DNA of 32,024 nt from an uncultured Elusimicrobia bacterium (GTDB lineage Bacteria > Elusimicrobiota > Elusimicrobia > UBA1565 > UBA9628), in NCBI GenBank assembly GCA_903881545.1, contig CAIRTQ010000125.1, positions 1 to 32,024 of the forward strand. The letters are read 5' to 3'. The notes under the pieces were generated by a model that had not been told where the DNA came from, ran no database searches, and saw only the letters and a program-made list of their open reading frames with translations. Shown piece after piece: positions 1 through 7,339 of the stretch (its first letter is position 1; each line of letters begins with the position of its first letter). Made by a program: the position numbers and the translations under genes.

Positions 1-2
1 AC

Positions 3-125
3 CTGCACCGCATCGTTCGGGAAACTCTGCTCGAACGCGCTTCGCTTTTTGATCTGCTCAGTCTAAACGAATCCAGGCTGGCACGCCTCAAAGGTCACGA
101 CCCCCAACTATGCCTCGAATTTTAA
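3..125 (+). CDS. 3' end of an unidentified gene (partial)
   Basis: An open frame enters from the left edge and runs for 40 codons to a TAA at 123-125. The visible tail is rich in Leu, Arg and Glu and ends in Pro-Gln-Leu-Cys-Leu-Glu-Phe; the other two plus frames are closed by stops in the same stretch. The tail has the feel of a transposase C-terminus ending in a DPQL-type motif, but 40 residues are too few to say so. It is convergent with the P-type ATPase gene that ends at 226. Confidence 0.45.
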   Translation: MHRIVRETLLERASLFDLLSLNESRLARLKGHDPQLCLEF

Positions 126-199
126 CCGGACAGGAGTGATGCGAATAGACAAATTGCCTGAGACACCCACAAGCCCACGAGTGAGCCTACAATCATTCA

Positions 200-216
200 C
201 GAAATCCCGGATTTCG
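200..216. repeat. 17-bp palindrome between convergent genes
   Basis: CGAAATCC-C-GGATTTCG has perfect 8-bp arms around one base, which in RNA would be a 7-bp stem with a 3-nt loop. It lies between the partial gene ending at 125 and the ATPase gene ending at 226. No T-tract follows on either strand, so a rho-independent terminator is possible but not convincing. Confidence 0.35.
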
Positions 217-225
217 CTCATAAAT

Positions 226-2814
226 TCAGACTTTGACATGGGTCCCTCGAGCAAAGGAAAACAACCGAACGAATTTGAGCAGTTCAAACCATAATATGCT
301 GGCTAGGCCGGCGCCTCCGCAAAGCACGACATCAGCGATATGCAGCGAATTGAAATGAAATAGTTCCCGCAGGAACTGCACATTCAGGATAAGGCACATG
401 CCGGCGACCGCTCCTCCCACGATCCACCAAAGAGCACCGTTGGGCTCCCGCAGCATCGAGATGATGGTGCGCGTCCGCGAGCGGTTCGTGAGGATGAGGC
501 TAAGGTTCGCGACGACGAGCGTGGTAAAAGCAAGTGCTCTCCTGGAATTCTCTTCTGGATGACCCAGGCGCCCAGCCAGGGCCATGACTCCCAGGACGAT
601 GGCCAACGCGCTGATTCCCTGAAGCAGACTGATTGCAATACCCTTCAGGCTGAAGAGCCGCTCGTCGGGCTTGCGGGGCGGCCGTTGCATAACATCCTTT
701 TCCGCCACCTCCGCTTCGAAGATGACCGAGCAAGCCGGATCGATGATGAGCTCTAAAAAGACGATGTGCACCGGCAGCAGAAGAAGCGGCCATTCCTTTA
801 TAAATACGGGGATCATGGAGAGCCCCACTATCGGGACATGGACGGCAAAGATATAGGAGACGGCTTTCTTGATGTTATCGAAGACCCGGCGGCCCATCTT
901 GACCGCCTGGACTATGGATGAAAAGTCGTCATCCAGCAACACCAAAGATGCTGACTCTCGGGCGACATCCGTGCCGCGACCACCCATGGCGATGCCGATG
1001 TGCGCGGCCTTGAGCGCCGGAGCATCATTGACGCCGTCCCCGGTCATGGCAACGATCTCGCGGTTGGCCTTGAGCGCCATGACCAGGCGCAGCTTCTGTT
1101 CCGGTACGACGCGAGCGAAGATGTTCACCCCGGGGATACGCCGGGCCAACTCGGCGTCATCCATCGCGTCGAGTTCCGAGCCCGTGATGATGCTCTCCGG
1201 AGCGCGCAGCCCGATCTGTCTGGCGATATTTTGGGCCGTTCCGGGATAGTCGCCCGTGATCATGATGACGCGGATACCCGCAGCGTAGCATTCACCGATG
1301 GCGTCCGGCACTTCGGGTCTGATTGGATCGGCCAATCCGATCAGACCGATGAATTGGAACTTAAAGTCATACTGTTCTTTCGGGAGATCGGGCCCGATGT
1401 GGCAGGCCTGGGCGACACCGATCACGCGCAGCCCATCACCAGCCATAGTCGCAATTTGTTGGACCAGCCCCGCACTCTCTTTTGCATCGAGATGGCAGAG
1501 ATCAACTATGGCTTCAGGCGCTCCTTTGGCGGCGATCACGAGCTCATTCCCCTCCCGTGGCCGCCAGACATGCGAGAGCGCCAGCAACTTGGAGGATAGC
1601 GGATATTCCTGCACAAGCGTCCAGTCCTTATGCAAGTTTCCAGGACGGACGAGGACGCGGTCTCCGATTTGCCTAAGAGCCCTCTCCATCGGATCGAAGG
1701 GATTGGGCTTGCTGGCAAGGACCCCATATTCGATGATCCGGAGAAATTGTTCCGGGAGACTTATGTGGCTCGGGCTCCCCACTTCGACGACCTTGCCGTC
1801 GACGCATAGCTGACGGACGGACATCCGATTAAGGGTCAGCGTGCCGGTCTTGTCCGTGCACAAAACCGTGGCAGCGCCCAGTGTCTCCACGGCCGGCATC
1901 CTGCGCGTCAGCACGCGGTTGCGAGAGATACGCCAAGCGCCTAGGGCCAAGAAAATTGTCAAAACAACGGGCAGCTCTTCGGGTAGGGTGGCCATGGCCA
2001 TGCTGAGGCCGGCCAGGAACCCTTCCTGCCACGCCTGAGCTGTATTCCCCCGCGTCAATCCATAGACAACCACCACCAGCGCGCAGAGAGACAAGCCAAA
2101 GATTGCAAGCTTTTGCACCAGCCGGCGCGTCTCTTTTTGCAGCAGCGTCTCCTCTATGCCCACCTTCTGAAGCGCCTTGCCTATCTTGCCGAGCTCAGTT
2201 GCCAATCCGACAGCCAACACCTCGGCCATGCCTTGGCCGGTCGTGATGAGGGAGCCGGAAAAAACGAAGGGGAGGTCATCCCCGCCCGGCTTGCCAAGCG
2301 CGACGGCGTCAGGCTCGGCAGCCTTTCGCACGGGAACCGACTCACCGGTCAGGAGCGACTCGTCGGCCGCAAGATTGATGCTGTGCCGCAGGACGGCATC
2401 AGCAGGAACGCGATCGCCCTCCGAAAGCATGAGCAAGTCACCGCGGACCACTTCGCGGCCGGCGACATGCATTTGACTTCCGTCGCGGATGACCAATGCC
2501 CGGGGGCTGGAGAGGTCGCGCAGGGCATCGAGGGCGCGCTCGGTCCGGCGTTCCTGAAAGATGGTGATTCCCATGACAACGAAAACGAAACCCAGCAGCA
2601 TGGCCGCATCCTGCGGTTCTCCCGTGATGAGATAAAGACTGCCGCAGGCCACGAGCAGCAGGAACATGGGTTCGCGAACGACCTCCCATACGATGACAAG
2701 GATGCCGCGCTTGTCGGCTGATGGCAATTCGTTGGGCCCTTCTTCCTGAAAACGCCGGAGTGCCTCGGATCGTGAGAGGCCAGTGGCATTTTGCGGGTCA
2801 AAACCTCGTGACAT
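226..2814 (-). CDS. cation-translocating P-type ATPase (P2-like)
   Basis: An 862-residue P-type ATPase of usual length for the Ca2+/Na+/K+ (P2) group, which pumps cations across the inner membrane using ATP. The parts appear in order: N-terminal cation-ATPase domain, actuator motif TGES near 156, M4 motif PEELP near 278, phosphorylation motif DKTGT near 321 with Asp as acyl-phosphate acceptor, nucleotide-binding KGAPE near 430, TGD near 520, and hinge GDGVNDAP near 592. The C-terminal third has several membrane segments, including one with FLELIIDP. M5 does not show the Asn/Glu calcium ligands of SERCA pumps, so the ion is uncertain. I start at the ATG at 2814, which has a G-rich Shine-Dalgarno-like stretch about 8 bases upstream; a TTG at 2829 is the alternative. 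No heavy-metal domain or CPC motif is present, which argues against a P1B metal exporter. Confidence 0.93.
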   Translation of the reverse strand: MSRGFDPQNATGLSRSEALRRFQEEGPNELPSADKRGILVIVWEVVREPMFLLLVACGSLYLITGEPQDAAMLLGFVFVVMGITIFQERRTERALDALRDLSSPRALVIRDGSQMHVAGREVVRGDLLMLSEGDRVPADAVLRHSINLAADESLLTGESVPVRKAAEPDAVALGKPGGDDLPFVFSGSLITTGQGMAEVLAVGLATELGKIGKALQKVGIEETLLQKETRRLVQKLAIFGLSLCALVVVVYGLTRGNTAQAWQEGFLAGLSMAMATLPEELPVVLTIFLALGAWRISRNRVLTRRMPAVETLGAATVLCTDKTGTLTLNRMSVRQLCVDGKVVEVGSPSHISLPEQFLRIIEYGVLASKPNPFDPMERALRQIGDRVLVRPGNLHKDWTLVQEYPLSSKLLALSHVWRPREGNELVIAAKGAPEAIVDLCHLDAKESAGLVQQIATMAGDGLRVIGVAQACHIGPDLPKEQYDFKFQFIGLIGLADPIRPEVPDAIGECYAAGIRVIMITGDYPGTAQNIARQIGLRAPESIITGSELDAMDDAELARRIPGVNIFARVVPEQKLRLVMALKANREIVAMTGDGVNDAPALKAAHIGIAMGGRGTDVARESASLVLLDDDFSSIVQAVKMGRRVFDNIKKAVSYIFAVHVPIVGLSMIPVFIKEWPLLLLPVHIVFLELIIDPACSVIFEAEVAEKDVMQRPPRKPDERLFSLKGIAISLLQGISALAIVLGVMALAGRLGHPEENSRRALAFTTLVVANLSLILTNRSRTRTIISMLREPNGALWWIVGGAVAGMCLILNVQFLRELFHFNSLHIADVVLCGGAGLASILWFELLKFVRLFSFARGTHVKV

Positions 2815-2862
2815 GATCAAGGCCCCCAATCAGCCCAACTTTTCATCCAATCATTCAATGGG

Positions 2863-3861
2863 TTATCCCCTACAGGTGTAGGGGATTTCCTGCATTTCAT
2901 GTCGCACATAATGCATCACGGCAGGGGCCAGGATGATGCCGGGCACTCCGAGAAGCACCTCGCCGACAAGTATCCCGAGCAGGGTTTGCCACATGGGCGC
3001 CTGGATGCTGGCGCCCACGACCTTGCCGTTGAGAAAATATTCACCCTTGTGGATAAGAATCAGGAACCCCAGCGCCAGCAGGGCGAGGCGAGGCGAGATG
3101 GTCAGCGCCGTGCAAACGATAATCGTGTTGCTCATCAGGTTGCCGACCACGGGGATGATGCCGAAGATGAACGTGGCTAGAATCAGGAAGCCCGCGTGCG
3201 GAAACCCCAAGACCCGCAGGAAAGTAGCGGTCAGGACCGTGTTGATGGTCGCGATGACGACCTGCGCCCCCAGGACCAGCTCAAAACTGATTGCCAGACC
3301 CCGGACCCGCTCGACGAGTTCTGCGCGCACCGCATCATAGAGGTTGGGTCCGTAGCCGGGGCCATCCGTGCTCATGAAGCACAAGATGGCGACGAACACT
3401 CCAATGATAATGTAGAAGAACTTCTGGGTCAGAATGCCGCTAGCTTGGGTGATGCCGTGGGCGTTATCCTTGATGGCTTCGATAACGATACGGCGCAGGT
3501 CATCTGTGTCATCGGCGAGAGGTTTGATGCCGTAACGCCGGGCCTGCTCTCCCAGCTGGGGCAGAGCCTTCTCCAGAATCTCCGGAACCGCAGTAAGGCT
3601 TTGACGCGCGAAATGCCCCGTCAGCCAGACCAGCAGGACGCTTGCCATCAGGAAAACGAGCAAGGCGAGCCATTTGGCATGCACCGGTCGCAGCCAGCGG
3701 GACATGACACGCCCGGTAACAGAGATGAGGGTGTAGGAGAACAGCATGGCGAGCAGGGTGTATCCGAGATGGAAAACCGCGACCATGACGGCCGCGGCCG
3801 TCAGTAGCAGGTACGCGACCGTACGCGGTAAGGTCCTGCGCACCATAGAATACATGGTCAT
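2863..3861 (-). CDS. AI-2E family transporter (PerM/UPF0118 type)
   Basis: A multi-pass inner-membrane protein of about 332 residues. It has two hydrophobic segments near the N-terminus, a soluble middle part rich in charged helices (about 85-140), and several C-terminal membrane segments with the family's glycine/proline-rich stretch around FGIIPVVGN and a closing GVPGIILAPAV motif. Family members have been linked to autoinducer-2 export, Na+/H+ exchange and other small-molecule fluxes, so the substrate is open. The ATG at 3861 is preferred; an upstream GTG at 3900 would add 13 unlikely residues. The gene lies about 48 bases upstream of the P-type ATPase on the same strand and may be cotranscribed. 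Its last residues are encoded by a palindrome at 2865-2886. Confidence 0.88.
   Translation of the reverse strand: MTMYSMVRRTLPRTVAYLLLTAAAVMVAVFHLGYTLLAMLFSYTLISVTGRVMSRWLRPVHAKWLALLVFLMASVLLVWLTGHFARQSLTAVPEILEKALPQLGEQARRYGIKPLADDTDDLRRIVIEAIKDNAHGITQASGILTQKFFYIIIGVFVAILCFMSTDGPGYGPNLYDAVRAELVERVRGLAISFELVLGAQVVIATINTVLTATFLRVLGFPHAGFLILATFIFGIIPVVGNLMSNTIIVCTALTISPRLALLALGFLILIHKGEYFLNGKVVGASIQAPMWQTLLGILVGEVLLGVPGIILAPAVMHYVRHEMQEIPYTCRG
2865..2886. repeat. 22-bp palindrome overlapping the AI-2E gene's 3' end
   Basis: ATCCCCTACA-GG-TGTAGGGGAT has perfect 10-bp arms and a 2-base centre. On the minus strand it encodes the final residues of the transporter and reaches its TAA. It could act as a transcription attenuator between the transporter and the downstream ATPase gene, but no U-tract follows. 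Confidence 0.5.
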
Positions 3862-3983
3862 ACTCTCAACCCCTGCTTGCAAATTTTCCGTACACAGCAC
3901 ACTTCATGCAGCAACATACGCCACCCCCGGATGACGAATCTTCCCCCGCAAGCGATGCCTTCGCCGGAATTGATTATAGTCCG

Positions 3984-4098
3984 CCGGATAAACACGCTTC
4001 TGGGCATCATATCGGACCTTGTCGCAAGTTGATTCCCGTCATCCTGGCCCCCTCGGTGACCTGGCAAACGCTATGATAGCAAACCCCCCGCCGGAGCG
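3984..4098. repeat. dispersed repeat A, copy 1
   Basis: 115 bases that align without gaps to 4985-5099, with roughly one difference per ten bases. It starts CCGGATAAACACGCTTCT and ends CCCCCCGCCGGAGCG. It lies just upstream of the barrel gene. It contains the hairpin GCTATGATAGC and, at its right edge, CCCCGC-CGGA-GCGGGG (6-bp stem with tetraloop). Confidence 0.85.
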
Positions 4099-4120
4099 GG
4101 GACGCTGACCGCTCGTTTTG

Positions 4121-4126
4121 TATGAT
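4121..4126 (+). promoter_or_regulatory. candidate -10 element for the barrel gene
   Basis: TATGAT lies 12 bases before the ATG at 4139, giving a very short leader. No good -35 hexamer is present at the right distance, so this is tentative. Confidence 0.25.
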
Positions 4127-4138
4127 GTTTCCGGCCTC

Positions 4139-4969
4139 ATGAAGCGGGAACTTACGCCCTTCTTGCTGCTCGCATTCGCGGAACTCGCCGCGGCGGCGGG
4201 ACCGTCGTGGGCCTTGCCGTCGGCGCGCGTCGATTGGGTCGGCGGCGGGTGGTACACCTCGGATCAGACCAAGCCGGGCTGGGGCATCGACTCGACGATG
4301 GCCATGGGGGAATTCCCGTCCACCACGCTGTTCTTCCAACCCAGGATCACGTTCCGGGATCAGAAGCCGGGCACCAATCTCGGCATCGGCTCCCGAACTC
4401 CCTTGTTCTCCGATAGATACCTCGGCGGGCTCAACGCCTGGTACGACTACACGGGAGACAACGGCCGCCAGAGGCTGGGCCTCGGCGCGGAACTCTACGG
4501 TCCCTATGCCTCAGGATTCGTCAACGTATACGCGCCGGTCCTCTCCGCTTGGGACAACAATCAGAAGGCAACCCCCGGCTTCGACGTGAATCTCAAGATC
4601 CCTATACCCAAGTTCGAAGTCAAATTCCATGAATTGAAATTCAAGGTTTCCTGCATCGCGTTTTGGCCCGGCTTCTTCTTCTACCAGGGCTACCACGGCC
4701 GCCAACTCTACGGCTGGAGCCTTCTCTTCAAAGCGGTTCCTCTCGGCGGCGTGGAATTCGTGCGCGGCTTTAGAGCCGCCGCGCCCTCCAGCGGCCGAGA
4801 CAAGATGGAAGTCACCATGGGCCTGCTGGGCAAGGTCCCCGTCAAAGACCCCTCCCTCAAAAAATTCTTCAAGTACAACGTCCTCCCCTACCCTGAGGAC
4901 GTCTCCCTGGACGTGACGGAGCGCGTCTCGAGGGAGGGCTTCATCAGCTACGAGGAATGGCGGCGTTAA
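4139..4969 (+). CDS. inverse-autotransporter-type beta-barrel, no passenger
   Basis: A 276-residue exported protein. Residues 1-25 form a Sec signal peptide (MKRE, hydrophobic core, Ala-rich end with SWA before the cleavage site). The mature part reads like the beta-domain of intimin/invasin inverse autotransporters: an NLGIGSR strand, then a GGLNAWYDYTGD strand, then RLGLGAELYGPY, then a VNVYAPVLSAWD strand, with alternating aromatic and polar residues. In known members this barrel sits in the outer membrane and exports a C-terminal Ig-like passenger. Here the protein stops after a short charged tail with no Ig-like repeats and no LysM domain. The ATG at 4139 gives the cleanest signal peptide; an in-frame TTG at 4118 only adds an unlikely leader. 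It stands alone between two copies of repeat A, with no same-strand partner. The fold call is from pattern, so some other outer-membrane barrel is possible. Confidence 0.68.
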   Translation: MKRELTPFLLLAFAELAAAAGPSWALPSARVDWVGGGWYTSDQTKPGWGIDSTMAMGEFPSTTLFFQPRITFRDQKPGTNLGIGSRTPLFSDRYLGGLNAWYDYTGDNGRQRLGLGAELYGPYASGFVNVYAPVLSAWDNNQKATPGFDVNLKIPIPKFEVKFHELKFKVSCIAFWPGFFFYQGYHGRQLYGWSLLFKAVPLGGVEFVRGFRAAAPSSGRDKMEVTMGLLGKVPVKDPSLKKFFKYNVLPYPEDVSLDVTERVSREGFISYEEWRR

Positions 4970-4984
4970 GACACTAAAAATTGT

Positions 4985-5204
4985 CCGGATAAACACGCTT
5001 CTAGGCATCATATCGGCCCTTGTCGCAAGTTGATTCCCAGCGTCCAGGCCCCCTTGATGGCCTGGCAAACGCTATGAAAGCAAACCCCCCGCCGGAGCGC
5101 ACACCCGAGTCGGAGTCAGGAGTTCAGACGGAGGGAATCAAGACAGAGCCGCGCCTACGCCGCGTGAAAATCATCGGCCGGAGGATCGACCGGCATCTGC
5201 CCGC
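4985..5204. repeat. dispersed repeat A, copy 2 (longest copy)
   Basis: The left 115 bases match copy 1 and the right part (about 5056-5200) matches copy 3, so this is the most complete copy at about 220 bases. It contains the perfect inverted pair CCAGGCC/GGCCTGG (5044-5065) and a longer-range pair TTGATTCCC (5030-5038) with GGGAATCAA (5133-5141). It ends in CATCGGCCGGAGGATC, the part shared with copies 3 and 4. It lies between the barrel gene and the GlsB-like gene. Confidence 0.85.
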
Positions 5205-5231
5205 TTGTTCTTCCCACTCTAGGGTCTCCGA

Positions 5232-5477
5232 TTATGCTTTCTTGAACAAGCGTGTGACCCAGACCAGGAACACCGCGCCGACGAAAGCCACGACGATCGC
5301 CCCGATGATGCCCCCGCCGGGCCAGATCCCCAGAAGGCCGAAGATCCACCCGCCGACGATGCCGCCCACGATGCCGAGAATGATGTCGGCGATGACGCCG
5401 TATCCTCCGCCCTTCATCACCTGTCCTGCGAGCCAGCCCGCGATGAGTCCGACGATTATAAAAGCAAGTAAACTCAT
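5232..5477 (-). CDS. GlsB/YeaQ/YmgE family membrane protein
   Basis: An 81-residue protein made of three glycine-rich membrane segments. It has the family's start (FIIVGLIAGWLAG followed by a KGGG turn), a central DIILGIVGGIVGGWIFGLLG segment and a final segment ending in basic residues. The family, also called transglycosylase-associated proteins, is induced by envelope or acid stress in several bacteria; its molecular function is unknown. The ATG at 5477 is preceded by a strong AAGGAGG ribosome site. It follows the YtxH-like gene by 50 bases on the same strand, so the two probably form a small envelope-stress operon. The pair is bracketed by copies 2 and 3 of repeat A. Confidence 0.9.
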   Translation of the reverse strand: MSLLAFIIVGLIAGWLAGQVMKGGGYGVIADIILGIVGGIVGGWIFGLLGIWPGGGIIGAIVVAFVGAVFLVWVTRLFKKA

Positions 5478-5527
5478 GATCGATGCCTCCTTAATAGGTC
5501 CGATCCCAGCATGGTACTATCCCAGAA

Positions 5528-5821
5528 CTATTTATTCGCTCCATCGAGATGGAGGTCTTCCTTTACCACCTGGATCGCTTCGGCCCCACCCGCCTTGATG
5601 GCTCCGAGCGTCGCGGCCGCTTTGACCCTGAACGGGGTCATAGAGATGAGTCTGGTCATCAGCGTTTTGCTCTTTTCACGGTTCTTGCGGGCCCATTCGC
5701 CGATGTCCGAGCGCAGTTCGCTCCCCTTCTTCGGCGCGAAGAACACTCCCAGCACGGCGCCGATCACCACGCCGCCGATCACGTACCACAGCGGTGATTC
5801 CGAGCCTTTCTTCTGCTCCAT
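5528..5821 (-). CDS. YtxH domain-containing protein
   Basis: A 97-residue protein with one N-terminal glycine-rich membrane helix (about 11-27), followed by the YtxH signature FFAPKKGSELR and a basic amphipathic helix. YtxH proteins are small membrane-anchored general-stress proteins of unknown mechanism. AGGAGG lies 7 bases before the ATG at 5821. It is first in the likely operon with the GlsB-like gene. An AT-rich TATATT about 30 bases upstream of the ATG (near 5850) could be the -10 element. Confidence 0.85.
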   Translation of the reverse strand: MEQKKGSESPLWYVIGGVVIGAVLGVFFAPKKGSELRSDIGEWARKNREKSKTLMTRLISMTPFRVKAAATLGAIKAGGAEAIQVVKEDLHLDGANK

Positions 5822-5897
5822 AGTATTGCCTCCTGCCGACTCTATTCAATATATCCTTCGCCGTGCGCCGGCACAATGCGTAGTTCTACCCCTCGGC

Positions 5898-6034
5898 GGC
5901 CTGGCCAACGCTATGAAAGCACCCCCCCGCCGGAGCGCACGCCCGATTCGGAGCCAGGAGTTCAGACGGAGGGAATCCCGACAGCGCCGCGGCTATGCCG
6001 CGCGGGAATCATCGGCCGGAGGATCGACTGGCAT
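5898..6034. repeat. dispersed repeat A, copy 3 (right part)
   Basis: About 137 bases from GGCCTGGC to GGATCGACTGGCAT. It matches the right portion of copy 2 at roughly nine bases in ten, including GGAGTTCAGACGGAGGGAATC and ATCATCGGCCGGAGGATCGA. The left third of the repeat is missing. It separates the YtxH/GlsB pair from the STAS-like/ATPase pair. Confidence 0.85.
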
Positions 6035-6043
6035 CGTGATGCG

Positions 6044-6340
6044 CTATGAGCCCGCGCCCTCCTGCATATAATCCGCCACGATGGTGATGATTTTTCGCAC
6101 CGTATCGTTGCAGGACTTGAACTCGATGCGGTCCAGGATGGCGCTGCCCCGCTTGCGCAAAAGATCGCTGATGAGCGCGTGGATGAAGGATTGCGTCGCC
6201 GCTTCGACTCCGGCGAAATCCAGCGCCACGTTCTCGCCTTTTTCCAAGGCGGGGGCGATCTCATCGCGGCGCAAGTCCCGGGCCGTGTCCTTGTTTTCCG
6301 CGAAAGTGCCGGTATAAGCGGCGATCTTGATTTCTTTCAT
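6044..6340 (-). CDS. STAS-like (DUF4325-type) protein
   Basis: A 98-residue cytosolic protein. It has a central strand NVALDFAGVEAATQSFIHALI, which is the DUF4325/STAS-like pattern with the hydrophobic-Asp-Phe strand and a Ser in a following SFIHAL helix, and a C-terminal helix. Such proteins resemble anti-sigma-factor antagonists but lack the full SpoIIAA sequence. The ATG at 6340 overlaps the stop of the ATPase gene by 4 bases (ATGA), so the two are translationally coupled. By analogy with SpoIIAB/SpoIIAA the ATPase may phosphorylate or sequester this partner, and Ser in the SFIHAL region would be the candidate site; that is inference. No sigma factor gene is adjacent. Confidence 0.75.
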   Translation of the reverse strand: MKEIKIAAYTGTFAENKDTARDLRRDEIAPALEKGENVALDFAGVEAATQSFIHALISDLLRKRGSAILDRIEFKSCNDTVRKIITIVADYMQEGAGS

Positions 6341-7299
6341 GTGAAGCGGGGTTTGCGATAGCGTTCCTTGCGGCGTTCCCTGACCGCGGCACCGTAAGTG
6401 TCCCGTATGGCATCGAGCAGCAGCGAGAATTCCTCGGTCCGATCGAGAGTGATGTCGACGCCGACCAGCGTCCCGGACCAGGGGGGCATGTCTGCGCTCT
6501 CGGAATGCCGGTCCAGGAAGGGGTCCGCGTTGAGGCGGCCGTGGCGCGCCTGGCTTTTTTTGAGCAGCTTGTAGAAGCCCCGGCCGCTGTAGATGACGAA
6601 GAAGTCCCGGTTGACGCTGGCGATGGACTTGATGAAGAACAGCCCGGCGCCCGCGTTCTGCTCGGTGCCGCCCTCGCGCGGGGTCGCGCCCGTTATCCCG
6701 GGCATGAGCGCCAGACGGATGGCGTCGAGATCGGTCTGCGCTGGGTGGGAGCGGGTGATGGTCGTCTTGATGCCGCAGCCTGTGTCCGCGATGCCGATGC
6801 GGATGGAATTGCTTTTTTTGTAGTACTGGGCGCAGAGGATGGCGCCGTTGGGGGCTTCGGCGTGTTCCAACACGTTCCTGACCAGCTCGCTGACGATGTA
6901 GGCGATGGTCTGCGCCGGTTCGCGCTCCAGATGGAGCAAGGGAATCATGTCCGTGATGAAGCGCGTCAGTTCCTCGGAAGTGCGTATCTGCGCCAAGGGG
7001 ATGAATCGGCCGGCGGGCTCGTGTTCCGTGATGACGATGTCAGACGGGATGCCCAGCATCTTGAAAAGGCCCATGCGGACCAGATAATGCCGCGATGCGG
7101 CTTCCAGGGGCGGGCAATGGATGTTCTTGGGGTCCAAGGTCAGGCCTAAGGCGGCGAGCATGGCCAGGACTGAGGGGTGCACCGATATCCATTTTTCGTT
7201 GGCGGTTATTTCGAGGAGTTCGGGCTGCGCCGGGTCGAATCCGCGTATGAATGGATCGATGTTTCCCAGAAAAGCGCTGTTTGGAATGTGAATCTTCAA
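6337..7299 (-). CDS. GHKL-type ATP-binding protein, partner of STAS-like protein
   Basis: A 320-residue cytosolic protein. The N-terminal 120 residues are of unrecognised type. A histidine-kinase-like ATPase domain follows: N box with ELVRNVLEHA (Glu138, Asn142), G1 box DTGCGI at 172-177, and G2 box GAGLFF at 217-222. There is no His-phosphorylation domain and no membrane segment, so this resembles an RsbW/SpoIIAB-type switch ATPase more than a sensor kinase. The only start that keeps the frame is a TTG at 7299; the next ATG is at codon 47. It sits only a few bases downstream of a consensus promoter, so the mRNA would be almost leaderless. It is translationally coupled to the STAS-like gene and is probably tightly repressed through the twin palindromes upstream. 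Confidence 0.8.
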   Translation of the reverse strand: MKIHIPNSAFLGNIDPFIRGFDPAQPELLEITANEKWISVHPSVLAMLAALGLTLDPKNIHCPPLEAASRHYLVRMGLFKMLGIPSDIVITEHEPAGRFIPLAQIRTSEELTRFITDMIPLLHLEREPAQTIAYIVSELVRNVLEHAEAPNGAILCAQYYKKSNSIRIGIADTGCGIKTTITRSHPAQTDLDAIRLALMPGITGATPREGGTEQNAGAGLFFIKSIASVNRDFFVIYSGRGFYKLLKKSQARHGRLNADPFLDRHSESADMPPWSGTLVGVDITLDRTEEFSLLLDAIRDTYGAAVRERRKERYRKPRFT

Positions 7300-7307
7300 T
7301 TTAAGAG

Positions 7308-7336
7308 ATTATACCGGGAATCCCGGTCTTTGTCAA
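7308..7336 (-). promoter_or_regulatory. consensus sigma-70 promoter of the STAS/ATPase operon
   Basis: On the minus strand TTGACA (7336-7331), a 17-base spacer and TATAAT (7313-7308) match the housekeeping consensus at all twelve positions. Transcription should start near 7302, leaving about three bases before the TTG start codon. Confidence 0.85.
7313..7327. promoter_or_regulatory. operator palindrome 1, inside the promoter spacer
   Basis: ACCGGGA-A-TCCCGGT, perfect 7-bp arms around one base, occupies the spacer between the -35 and -10 hexamers. A protein bound here would block RNA polymerase. Confidence 0.75.
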
Positions 7337-7339
7337 TAT

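Noticed and set aside
4511-5068. A 185-codon frame opposite the barrel gene, running into repeat A.
   Set aside because: It overlaps the signal-peptide-bearing barrel gene and half of it is repeat; composition is that of an antisense frame.
3984-5204. GGCAAACGCTATGAAAGCAA in repeat A looks like the start of a c-di-GMP-I (GEMM) riboswitch.
   Set aside because: The conserved second half (GGGACGCAAAGCC and the GGCCTAA part) is absent, the hairpin is too short, and copies are not placed consistently upstream of genes on one strand.
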